Positions 54,801 to 64,000 of a stretch of DNA of 64,000 nt are shown here, piece after piece. Source of the stretch: Spisula solida (Eukaryota > Mollusca > Bivalvia > Venerida > Mactridae); contig OX365953.1 of the NCBI GenBank assembly GCA_947247005.1, positions 28,704,784 through 28,768,783 on the forward strand. Reading direction: 5' to 3'. The first letter of the stretch is position 1. Each line of letters begins with the position of its first letter. Below the pieces are notes generated by a model that made no database searches, was not told the origin of the DNA, and was given only the letters and a program-made list of their open reading frames with translations. A program made the translations under genes and the position numbers.

Positions 54801-57800
54801 TCCACGTTAATCCTCTTGATATTTGTTATTACTTTTACACTATGAATGAAAGTACTACGGACATAAGCTTGAATAAAACACGACCAAGACAAGTGGGCTC
54901 AATGGATTATCAAACATTGCCGTCCCATTACAGCTATAGAGATAATAACAGACCGTCGACGTATAATAATTTATGGTACGGGTTGACACACTTAGTTTGT
55001 TCCTTCTATCCATAACGTGTTGTCATTGACCTGGCTGGTTACCCTTGTTCAATATAAGTGCATGGTAGTTTATGTTTTATTACTGATGTCCTCTAAGAAC
55101 ATCATGTCGCAGTTCTTCCACGTCCTCTTCTTTTTCTGCGCTTTCTGCGTAAAATATACTATGGCCGTTTTATATCGTTAGTAGGGACGCGGTGATGAAA
55201 TGATGTGTATGTGGGCCAAATTTTCTGTCGTGCTTCTGCGAAGTTGGAGCAGAATTTGTAATGTCTTATCTTATAAGGTGACTTCTCCATTGCCCGCACT
55301 TACATCCAGCTGTCATCGCCACACTCAGTCTTTTCATATGTTTCCGCAGACCACATTGCCCAGTACGTAGGCGGACGATGATATATTGCAGTATAAATGA
55401 AGTTTATTCACATTTAAAGTTAGTTTCATTTCTAAAAAAATTAGATTACCACCGATCTGTCTAATACACGCGTTGATAGCCTTGACTTTGGCTATGTTTG
55501 TGCAACGTTCTACACCGGCCGTGTTGTGTTGTGTTGGAAGACCAATGGCTCTTATCTCGCTGGCTTAGAATGAGAAGGTCGTAAGTACAAAACGCTATTT
55601 CGAGAAAACAAGAAAGAACTGTCTGAAAACTACTCCTTACTTATGGTAAAACCAGCTTCAGTTTGGTCAACATGACCTGTTCCGATATTCATGAAAAAAA
55701 GGCTCATAAGAAGCGCCTTGTAATGCAAATTTGAAATACATGTATGTATGGGTATTTTATGTTCGTAGGTAGCACTTACGACCTTCTCATTCTAAGCCAG
55801 CATTGTAAGTTGTATTCCTCGTAGGTACATGGGTTCGGGATAAAAATCCTGAATGCTACGTTGCTAGTTAAACACAAACATCCAGATGGTATGGATAGTA
55901 ACGTTTTAAAGACATGATGATTAATAAGCGTGTCATCATATTTGTTAAGGTTGCGTCGTTGTTCGGCCACCATGAATGTATTCCCTCTTCTGTTTTGGCA
56001 TGTGTATCGTTCCGTAGATGTTCGGCTTTGAATAAAGTGTATACAAATTTATGTAAATGATGTACAAGTATGAATGAAATATTCAACAAAGTTTACTCAG
56101 TACAAGTTTTTAATAGACTGTGAAACTAGTTGATAGAACGATGCATGCCAAACAACAGATATGGTCTCTGCAATTCCCATTTTCCGGTTCCAATTCAAGC
56201 TGTTGTATTGTAAATATATGTGTACGTAAGCATTGATAATTTAGCTACTAAGTTTATGGTTTACAGTAAATATAGAGATACAATCAAAATGGAAAATGTA
56301 TTTCAAACATTTTTTGGATTCGCAGAGTTTCCTTGGCCTAAATCTGATACAACGTTGTCAGAATATAGACTCACGTGACTGGTTAAACCACGTGACTGGA
56401 TAATTAAACCGGTGTACTAGTATATTACACTACCAAATAATGTTACATTTTAAAATGGTTTACATTATCTGTTTCAGTTATTTGTGTACTCATCGGGTGC
56501 CCAGTACATGCTCACATATGGTACAGCCAGCTCAGCAACAGGTAAAGCCCTGGCCTCAGGTGTAGGGCTAACTATCGCTGTGTACGCAGGCATGAAAGCA
56601 GCAGTTAAGTATATTATAGTTATAACGGTGTATCATAATGGCATACATGTTAAAACGCCTTAAAAGTCAAAAATGCAGACAGGACAACTCTCAAAAGGGC
56701 CATTATATTTCTTCTTCTTCTAGATAAAGAGCAGGAGTCCTATCGGACTGTATAACAACCGCATTGACATTTAAAATAACTTACGAAACATTGGCATTTT
56801 GTAGTTATTTAGTATTTCACACCCAAACTTATACAGGGTATTTTAAATACCCTATAGAACTAACACAGGCATCACTTAAATTGTCTGAAATTTGTTTGCA
56901 TTCGATGAAAACGAATTGCAAATCACTGTACGTAGTACTGTAGTTTACTGTTTACTGTTGTTTGTTGATCATACAGATCGATCACGCGTGAATTACATAA
57001 TTCACATAGCATATTTGGAGGAAACTCTGCGCCATTTTTAAAAGGAAAAAATACCGACTGCGCGATATCGAGAGTGGTTTAAATTGCTTCTTTGCAATAA
57101 TGTTCATAAAGCAACCGTCTGTGCATTTTTATTACATAAATACTTGGTGAGGTAGGAAAATTACGTCAAACAAAAAATTAGCCTGATCTGAGAGGCTGCG
57201 CCTTTAAATTATGTATATTTCTTTTTGTTGCGTTGCGAAATATTACGTTCAAGCACGGTTATCATTCGGATAACATGGCTCATCTATTGTTGTTTTTACA
57301 GGCGGCAGTGCTAATCCAAATGTATCTATAATGTTTTGTCTACTTGGTAAGATGAAATGGAAGAAGCTACCTGTTTACATCATCGCAGAAATGTTAGGGG
57401 CGTATCTAGCAGCAACTGTCACATATTTCGTCTACGAAGGTTCGGATGTTTAAAACTCTAGTTAATGTTTTTTAATGACTATGTTTTTTGTGACGATACA
57501 AACATTTACAAACAGGTCTCACAGTGATACGTTGTAAAACATACTGCTTAGAGTCTGGTTTGGTTTATGAAATGTTACCTATTCAACATAAATCCTGCGG
57601 TTCACGAAATAAACGATGTTAATCGAGATTTCTCGACTTGATTTATTAATTCATCAATTCTTAAAGACGATTAGTAACAACATGAATTACCAATTTATTC
57701 TCTAAAGCGTTATATTTTATAGTTTACAGTAGTAGTATCCGGACATCTTTAAATTCGGACGCTCTTTATTCGGAGTCCTCTAAAAACATTTTATTTTAAT

Positions 57801-60800
57801 GATATTATTTTATGTAGTTATGATATTTTCATACTGCTGATTTCGCTGATTATGTAAATTTCATGACATAATGAATTAAATGTTAATCATTAATTGATTT
57901 CTATGAAACAATCTCAAAATTATCGTCACTAGTGTAATTCAGTATAACGACAAATTCGTTATAACGACATTTTGATCGGGAACAAACAGTGTCGTTGTAT
58001 CGAGATCTGGCTGTACGGAAAATGTATGACGTAGTGACGGAACAATCATGAACCATCTTGTTGTAACTTAAGTTATGTTGGCCTCACATTAATAATACCA
58101 ACTTTTTTTCAAATCAAGGGCTAGTGTTTAATCATTCAGCCCATTCATTAATCATTCAATCAACGATTTGAGTATTCATTGGAAATACTTAGGACTACAC
58201 ATTGGGGTTACTGTCATACTAGTATTTCTTATTTAAAAGTTCATTCATTATATCTTTGGTGACCGTGTACCGTACAGTGTGTATCACAAATCAACATCAT
58301 TGACCAGGGGCCCATTTCCTAAACAACCTTAATTCAGTTTTAATATAAAAGACATGGATTACCTCCCTTTGAAATCTCTAAAAGTAGCGCTATTCTGTGT
58401 TAACGGTCTTCAGTACAAATTTTCTACATACTATCTACTGGCTAATTGGTTAGTAAACAGGGATTCGATCAGATGTTTTACCATGTGTTAGTGGTCATGT
58501 GTATTGAAGCGACCATCTGTTTTAAACAACCAATATCAGTAGATCTCAACAGGCTGGTCTTATAAGTATTTTAAGGTTTGAAACTTGGGCTTTCGGTTGT
58601 TAAGGTCATTTTCTCGTTCAGTTATGTGTCGGGCATTGTGCCATAGAATTGTGGCGTTTGATATGTTTATATTTTCTGTGCTCGGCTGGTTAGGTTGAGT
58701 GCTGCCTTCCTTGTCCGATTTTCTATTATCTTTTTTTACATTAAAATTTCCCTATGTATCATTTCAGATCTAATCAACGCCTATGAAGGTAAGACCGTGA
58801 GAGACTTCAGTGCTAATTCTACAGTCACTTTATTCGCATCATTCCCTCATCCAAGTATCACAAAGACCACTGGATTTTTCGATTCGGTACGATCAAATTA
58901 ATTGGCTTTTCGACTGGGCTGTTTCGTTGAGCAGTCCCGTCCCACCATGGCACTAATTTAGTACTCGTACATTGTACTGCTGTAATATTGGGGGCGAGAA
59001 CCTGGCTATAACTTGCTCCACAAAACAGCCAATTCGAAAAGGACTATTGTTGAAGCTTTCTGCAAATATAAGAACGGCAACCACCAATTTTCCCTTCCGT
59101 GTATCGTATGTATAAGGCGTTTATACGATCACGACCTTGACATATTGGCAAACTGTTCTGTTTTCATGTACATTCAACATTATTTATCGAAGTAAATGAC
59201 ATGCGAAGACCTATCTGGCGCACAATGACGTCACTTAGTCTCATCAGTCTTTCACCGCACTTTCAGATTTGTGAAAGCAGCAATTTGATTGGATGATGTA
59301 AAGTTCACATCGACGTGACACCATACAGAGTGTCATCAGATCCTAGATCATTGAAAATTAGTAAAGCGTAATAAGGGTCTGATTTTAATAAGAAGTTGCC
59401 GCCCCAAGCTACCAACCAGATATATTTACATGTAGTTAGGGGTTTTCCCCATCAATCAATAACGAAACCAACTTTGGAAACACTATGCATTTGTCGTAAA
59501 TGAAGACGTAATATTAAATTTGGTAAAGCTTTGTTGTACGAAACGTTCCTGTATTCTTATCACTAGATTGTCGTTAAAATAATGATTTGTATCCACGTTT
59601 CCAGCAGTAGATTCTAATAGACATTCAATTTCCTTTCAGGTGTTAGGCACTGCATTATTAACTGGGTCAATCGCAGCTATCACAGACCCTAATAATGCGG
59701 GACCATCTAAGGCTCTGATCCCTTTAATATTTACTCCAATGCTGTATGGTATAGTAATGACATTCGGGGTTAATACAGGGGCCGCTATAAACACAGCTAT
59801 CGATGTATCTGGTAGAACATTTGCTTACTCGATTGGTTATGGATCACAAGTATTTACGTAAGTATAAACAGCCCCCACTCTTACATTCATCAAAACCACA
59901 GTACGTAGTTTCAACATTGACAATATGTATCTCCTTTGTTTTGAATTGGGTGGGGTCATCCTTTTGGTTATTGATACCAAGATTTTTGCATACATCTATA
60001 TAATAATGTTTCCCAAACATGTCCGTGAGTTAATTTAATTTAGTAAATTTCGAATGTTTTAGCTGATTTTATTATTGACTTATAGAAAAGGCAAACACGT
60101 GGTTATATGAATAAAACCTTACCATCGAGTTGTAAAGACCATTTTAGAATATAACCTACATTATGAGCCAATGAAAACGCCGCATTTTCGCGGTTAAATG
60201 AAAATTTAATCATTAAAATTTTCTCTTAACAGACTTGACGTCTTGCGTTGGCGCTAATTTCTATCGGCCAATCAGAATGCAGAATGTTATATTCTAAGTT
60301 AGTTAGAACATATTAAGTAAATTTTAATGACTAAAAAGGCCTCGCTTCGCTTCGCTCGCTCCGCCCTTTTTAATCATTAAAATTTACTTAATATGTTCTA
60401 ACTATAACATAAAGCGCCCATGATAATGTGAAAGGCGTACAAGTTTGGTATAGTCCACAAAGGTGGATTACAATTATGTGCACCAATTATCAATGATGTT
60501 TTGAGTACACTACTGACCTTATCTGTTTATTTAAGTGATTTGTAAAACCAATTTTGCCACAGTTGACCAAACCGATTCATGTTTGTAAATATCACATTAT
60601 CCTGGGCGGACTATAGTATGAAATTTTCAAAGGAATTGTTAGACAATAGTTTAGATATCCCTTATATCAATGTTTTTTTTTTGCATTCAAGTATTGTGAC
60701 CAATTCAAAACAGGACGGTGCATAGTGTATGTTTGGTAACTACTACTATCAAGCCATAATGAAACAAATGTTGGTGCGAGATGAATAGACTATGAGATGT

Positions 60801-61773
60801 CAGACTGAATGAGAAATGTCTTACTGCTGACATAGTGTGAAACAAAGTTAAATGTTCCTGGATCATTTTCCGTAAAGCCTCACATTTTGAGCATCTAATA
60901 TATCAGCGTGGGTGTTTCTATGTTATACTTAACTTTTAAGACTTCAGACAGCTGACACTAGGTGGTTCGGCCTTTTTGCTGTTGAAACGTGGTTATTCAA
61001 TCGGGGAATACTAATTGTTTAAAGTAGGTCATTCGGCTGGGGAGCTGGATCGTTCTACTGTTGAGTTCGGCTTGTTCAGGTGGGTCATCTAGCTAAGGCA
61101 TTAAACACGTTGAAACTGTGTCATCCGGCTGAGGCGTTCAGCTTTTCTTATTGCTGAAATCTAGACATTCAGCTTTTTAATAGTGTTATTTTTTAACCTT
61201 GAATACTTCTGACAGCTAAAACTAGGTATTTCAGCCGTTTTACTGTTTGAACTGGGCCATTCAGCTTGGGGTTTCAGCTTTTTGATTGCTTAAGCTAGTT
61301 CATTCAGCATTTCGATAACTTGGACATGGGCGGATCATTAATTTGTTCAGCAGGACATTATGCCTAGTATGTTTTTATTTCTTTATGTGCTCGGCTGGTC
61401 AAGTTGAGTGCTGCCGTCCCTGCATGACTTTATAATTATCTTTTTTCACGTACAGATTTTTTTCTTAAAAAGTGATTCAATGTGACACCCTCAGATGTTT
61501 CGTTTATTTCTTTCCATTTTCAGACATGCAGAGAACTGGGCCTGGGTACCACCTCTTGGTGGTCTAGTAGGGGCCATTCTAGGATCATTTGTTTACCAGC
61601 TAATGGTAGGAAACCATTTAACGCGGGATTTGGACTATTTCTCCCCGGACCGTGAAGACACACGAGATATTCCGGATATGCCAAATGGAAAGACTGTGGA
61701 TCTGAAAGAATATAAATCAACACAATCATTAGATACGATACGAACTGTGTCAACTATTGTAGACAAATCGTGA
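51777..61773 (+). CDS. Aquaglyceroporin-like channel with altered pore motifs, six exons
   Basis: Membrane channel of the MIP/aquaporin family, nearest to aquaglyceroporins by the long loop between TM3 and TM4 and the Asp after the second motif. Exons: 51777-51872, 56478-56603 or 56604, 57302-57439, 58768-58886, 59640-59857, 61524-61773; about 315 residues. TM1 GLSEVLSTFILALFVYSSGA; first pore half-helix GGSANPNVS (NPN at 79-81, normally NPA); loop FASFPHPSITKTTGFFDS; ITDPNNAG; second half-helix GAAINTAIDVSGR (NTA at 211-213, Ile214 where the selectivity Arg sits, Asp215 kept); TM6 WVPPLGGLVGAILGSFVYQL; polar C-tail. The exon 2 donor is one base out of phase with exon 3. Water or glycerol transport cannot be assumed. 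Confidence 0.85.
51873..53984. other. First intron of the channel gene, 5' part
   Basis: AT-rich intron without recognised repeat families or extra exons. Confidence 0.5.
53985..54234 (+). mobile_element. MITE family A, copy in channel intron 1
   Basis: Left end TTGGCTTTGAATGAGAAGG, right end TTACGACCTTCTCATTCTAA plus GCCAGC. 250 bases with about 27-bp TIRs (left end diverged), sharing CTTCAGTTTGGTCAACA and TCATAAGAAGCGCCTTGTAA with the next copy. Confidence 0.8.
54843..54977 (+). other. Candidate alternative first exon in channel intron 1
   Basis: ATG at 54843 opens a polar frame (MNESTTDISLNKTRPRQVGS, YQTLPSHYSYRDNN) that looks like a cytosolic channel N-terminus and runs to a GTACGG donor-like site. 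That donor leaves phase 2, which does not match exon 2, so the link is unproven. Confidence 0.25.
55559..55801 (+). mobile_element. MITE family A, best preserved copy
   Basis: GCTGGCTTAGAATGAGAAGG plus TCGTAAGT at the left is inverted at the right (ACTTACGACCTTCTCATTCT plus AAGCCAGC). 243 bases with about 28-bp TIRs. No coding capacity. Confidence 0.85.
56478..56604 (+). CDS. Aquaglyceroporin-like gene, exon 2
   Basis: Acceptor CTGTTTCAG. Codons run LFVYSSGAQYMLTYG to VGLTIAVYAGMKAA, matching TM1-TM2. The sequence at the end is AAAGCAGCAGTTAAGT: the GT donor would leave phase 0, but exon 3 needs one extra base. Confidence 0.8.
56825..57210 (-). repeat. 370-bp dispersed repeat (family R), copy 3, in channel intron 2
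   Basis: Reverse copy of 13735-14115: starts with the GGGTATTTTAAATACCC palindrome and TATAGAACTAACAC; contains TGCGCGATATCGAGAGTGGT and AGCAACCGTCTGTGC. Fills most of the intron between exons 2 and 3. Confidence 0.75.
57302..57439 (+). CDS. Aquaglyceroporin-like gene, exon 3 (first pore motif)
   Basis: Acceptor TTTTTACAG, donor GAAG|GTTCGG. Encodes GSANPNVSIMFCLLGKMKWK and LPVYIIAEMLGAYLAA, aligning with GAHLNPAVTxAMxxxGxxxWxKxPVYxxAQxLGAxxGA of the family. Confidence 0.88.
57943..58013. mobile_element. Mini Tigger/pogo-like remnant in channel intron 3
   Basis: CAGTATAACGACAAATTCGT then TATAACGACA faces GTCGTTGTATCGAGATCTGG then CTG. A 70-base pair of pogo-like ends with nothing between. 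Confidence 0.45.
58600..58722 (+). repeat. Dispersed repeat, GTGCTCGGCTGG family, copy 3
   Basis: Reads TTTTCTCGTTCAGTTATGTG, GGCATTGTGCC, TCTGTGCTCGGCTGGTTAGG and GAGTGCTGCCTTCC, ending 46 bases before exon 4. Confidence 0.6.
58768..58886 (+). CDS. Aquaglyceroporin-like gene, exon 4
   Basis: Acceptor TATCATTTCAG, donor TCG|GTACGA; 119 nt. Encodes DLINAYEGKTVRDFSA, the N-glycosylatable NST and FASFPHPSITKTTGFFDS, the extracellular loop of aquaglyceroporins. Confidence 0.87.
59640..59857 (+). CDS. Aquaglyceroporin-like gene, exon 5 (second pore motif)
   Basis: Acceptor TTCCTTTCAG, donor TTTAC|GTAAGT; 218 nt. Encodes VLGTALLTGSIAAITDPNNA, TM5, and GVNTGAAINTAIDVSGRTFA, where the NPARD of the family reads NTAID. 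Confidence 0.9.
60302..60402. repeat. Foldback hairpin with GC-rich tip, channel intron 5
   Basis: Arms GTTAGAACATATTAAGTAAA / TTTACTTAATATGTTCTAAC continue through TTTTAATGA to AAAAAGG, with loop CCTCGCTTCGCTTCGCTCG. Arms of about 37 bases are almost perfect. Confidence 0.85.
60950..61330. repeat. Degenerate tandem array of GCTGAAACTAGGTCATTCAG-like units
   Basis: At least eight imperfect repeats of (T)GAAACTxGGTCATTCAGCTT/TTGCTGxx with unit length about 35-55, leading into a GTGCTCGGCTGG family end at 61330-61440. Lies in channel intron 5. Confidence 0.55.
61330..61440 (+). repeat. Dispersed repeat, GTGCTCGGCTGG family, copy 4
   Basis: ATGGGCGGATCATTAATTTG, TATGTGCTCGGCTGGTCAAG and GAGTGCTGCCGTCCC; ends about 85 bases before exon 6. 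Confidence 0.6.
61524..61773 (+). CDS. Aquaglyceroporin-like gene, exon 6 (TM6, C-tail, stop)
   Basis: Acceptor TTCCATTTTCAG. Encodes HAENWAWVPPLGGLVGAILG and SFVYQLMVGNH, then a 55-residue polar tail with TGA at 61771-61773. The WVPxxGxxxGxxxGxxxYQL pattern is typical. Confidence 0.9.
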
Positions 61774-61790
61774 TACAATCTATAACTCCT

Positions 61791-63400
61791 AGTTTCGTCC
61801 TCGCACATACCAGTGCGGACATGTCATGTGGTATATGACGTCATTTTCTGTCTAGAGAGCAGTTGAGTCGATTTCGGGCAAACAGTTCGACGTTTTGCAC
61901 AAACATATTAAGTGGCATGGATGTAACGCATGCTCGGCTTGAGTGTCGATAGTGTCTCGTTAAAGTCGGTCCTAGAATGAATTACTTACGATTGTTTTTT
62001 GCATTTTGTGTTGATAAATTTGCTTTTGCGGTGTTAGCCAAAATGTACGTCACATATCACGTGATATGTTCACACTGCCTACATCTATTGTTGTTGTTGT
62101 ATATAATATAAACATGATTAGTGTAGCTCACATGTACAATTAACACTATTCTAATTGATTTGTTTTCATATTGCTGAAGTATTCATTAAAAACATTATGT
62201 TGTAAATGTCTGTTTTTATTGCAATGTAAAATAATTTGTTTGCAATACCTTTGTTTTGTTCATTGATTTACCTTTTAATCGAAACAGCGTTCTGTCTGTA
62301 TGCACGCTCAGTAACCGCGGTCATTTTTTAAACCGTCTAAGTAATGCATGGGAACCGGTGCGTAAGGTCGAATGCCACTGTTGGTTATGGCCATATGATT
62401 GCGCAGTTTCTGAAAACATAATCTAGCCTAGTTTCATTGATTCAAATGAGAAATGAGATATGATCTTCGAGGACACTGCATCTTTGTTGCTGCTAAATAC
62501 CTTACATTTTTCTTTTAAATGCATATAACACTCCCTTACCTCGAAATAAAATATTAAATCTTATACAACTTGTTTTTTTCTGATAATGTTTCATCCGCTT
62601 GGCCTTTGAGTCTAATTTCTTTAATTTTAGGAGTAAGTCGTCTTCTTTGGTTACCAATAACTCAACATTTTCAATGGCTACCTATGTTCTTACCTGATGT
62701 TTTGAGTTGCCATACATTTAAGTATAGACACAGTTAAAATTTTAAAAAATGAGGCATTCGTCCTTAAATGGAGACAAAGCGCTAACGAGCGTCTTTTATC
62801 TATTACTTGTCCTACCACAGAAACTACAACACTGTAATACAGTTTCATTCATTCATTTTGATTTTAAGGTTTGGCAATATATTAGTCATGGCTGGAATTA
62901 TATAATCATACATGTATAAATAAACAATTAGCATATTACTTAAATTGTCAAGTACAGTATGTTCCGTCATCGGTCACAACTGTTATGATAGAATATGCCA
63001 TCACACAGTATCATTATAAAGTTCACTTCACCAAGCGGTAAGAATTATTTTATTCAGCTCCGACGACGGTCGCTGATAAGTCATTTTATATAAACACCAC
63101 AAACGTCTTCCATCATTGGAATGAATAATTATACTCGACACCATGGCAACGTGCCGCTTTGACCAGCCATGACGAATCTCACACAATTGTCGCTTTTCAT
63201 CTATTTCCAAGACTATTGTTCTGCAAATACAAAATTAATCGGTACTATAGAGGCAGATAATCCAAAACGTAAGATTGAATCTACGAAATCAAAGAGAGGT
63301 AACTGAGCTATGCGCTGTACGACTAATGTAGTGGTTTCCCTTTGGTATATGGTATCTTGTTCACGTCCTATGTAACTTAGTCTAGTTACGCATCCAGTAT
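61791..63400. other. 3' flank of the channel gene, no second gene seen
   Basis: AT-rich sequence, probably 3' UTR for the first few hundred bases. No exons, repeats or RNA genes recognised. Confidence 0.5.
62185..62190 (+). promoter_or_regulatory. Candidate polyadenylation signal for the channel gene
   Basis: ATTAAA, 412 bases past the stop, followed within 30 bases by the GT-rich TGTTGTAAATGTCTGTTTTT. A canonical AATAAA at 62545-62550 is an alternative. Confidence 0.3.
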
Positions 63401-63409
63401 AATTACGCG

Positions 63410-63570
63410 TTTTGTCTTTTTGATTGCTGAAACTAGTTCATGCAGCTTTTTGACAGCTGGGACTTGGGTGGATCATTTTCTCGTTCGGTTGTGTGTTGGA
63501 CATTGTACCCTTTATGTTTTTATGTTTTCTGTGCTCAGCTGGGCAAGTTGAATGCTGCCTTCCCTGTCCA
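63410..63570 (+). repeat. Dispersed repeat, GTGCTCGGCTGG family, copy 5
   Basis: GATTGCTGAAACTAGTTCAT, TTTCTCGTTCGGTTGTGTGT, GTTTTCTGTGCTCAGCTGGG and GAATGCTGCCTTCCC in the same order as copy 3. Confidence 0.6.
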
Positions 63571-64000
63571 ACTTAAAAATATATTTTAGCATTTTCTTCA
63601 AAGCATAAACATGCCTTAAGTATAGCAGCTAATCATGACAATAAATATTTTTGGTGTTTTTGCATTGATCTTCAATTTGTGGGAAATATGCGCTGCAGAA
63701 TATTTTAACTTAAGTCGTTAAGTTTTCCACCTAAATGTTATGTGAACACCAGCCCGTATCCTAACCAATATATCCGTAATATTCCACAACAAGACTTTAT
63801 TTATTGTATCGGTTCAAACATTATCGGTTATAGGAAATGCACATGTATTAAACCGTCACCTGCTTTCAACAGCTTTTCCCGGGTACGTAATAATACTATA
63901 ATAAACTATGTAAATTATTTATTGGATGTATAAAACATGTTAACCAGTAGTTCGCGTGGGCCGTTGTATTATGAGTTTATTTACCATATCAGTTATGTTG

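Noticed and set aside
54698..55015. 105-codon frame as a complete protein
   Set aside because: Only the part from 54843 looks coding; the upstream and final residues appear random, so I kept it as a candidate exon only.

Overview
The window looks like AT-rich nuclear DNA of a marine invertebrate, most likely a bivalve mollusc. Both real genes are split by GT..AG introns. The intergenic space is packed with tRNA-derived SINEs, non-LTR retrotransposon remains, mariner-like and other TIR elements, and a MITE with GGGGGCATA ends and an embedded TCCG microsatellite of a type I associate with bivalve genomes. The phylum assignment is inference. No bacterial or organellar genes were seen.

Two host genes could be assembled. 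(1) Positions 1592-13357, minus strand: a complete 11-exon gene for a 560-residue SLC17-family (sialin / vesicular glutamate / type I phosphate transporter-like) major facilitator; every junction keeps phase. It has the TM4 arginine but not the glutamate seven residues later that the family uses for proton coupling. (2) Positions 51777-61773, plus strand: a six-exon aquaglyceroporin-like channel of about 315 residues. Both pore motifs are altered (NPN and NTA instead of NPA/NPA) and the selectivity-filter arginine is isoleucine. Its exon 2 donor seems to lack one base.

The 13.4-51.7 kb interval is a transposon landfill. A minus-strand LINE (30265-34715) is interrupted by a 1.85 kb TIR element (30700-32547) whose arms carry mirrored arrays of nine copies each of a TAAATGTCGC motif. 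A plus-strand LINE (34718 to about 42240) is interrupted in turn by a hairpin MITE, a reverse LINE with a CTTCAA duplication, and a 4.7 kb LTR element (36973-41670) with 239-bp LTRs differing at one base and no pol. A second LTR element (44539-47568) has identical 698-bp LTRs, a CTAA duplication, a polypurine tract and one intact 377-codon ORF. That ORF starts inside the 5' LTR and encodes two zinc-knuckle pairs separated by a long coiled coil. It is the most unusual coding object here.

The rest is MITE families in several copies, mariner remnants in inverted orientation, tandem repeats and foldback elements with GC-rich tips. Several insertions lie in introns of the two genes, some within about 30 bases of a splice site. 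All functional statements come from reading translations and motifs by eye; no database search or structure prediction was run.
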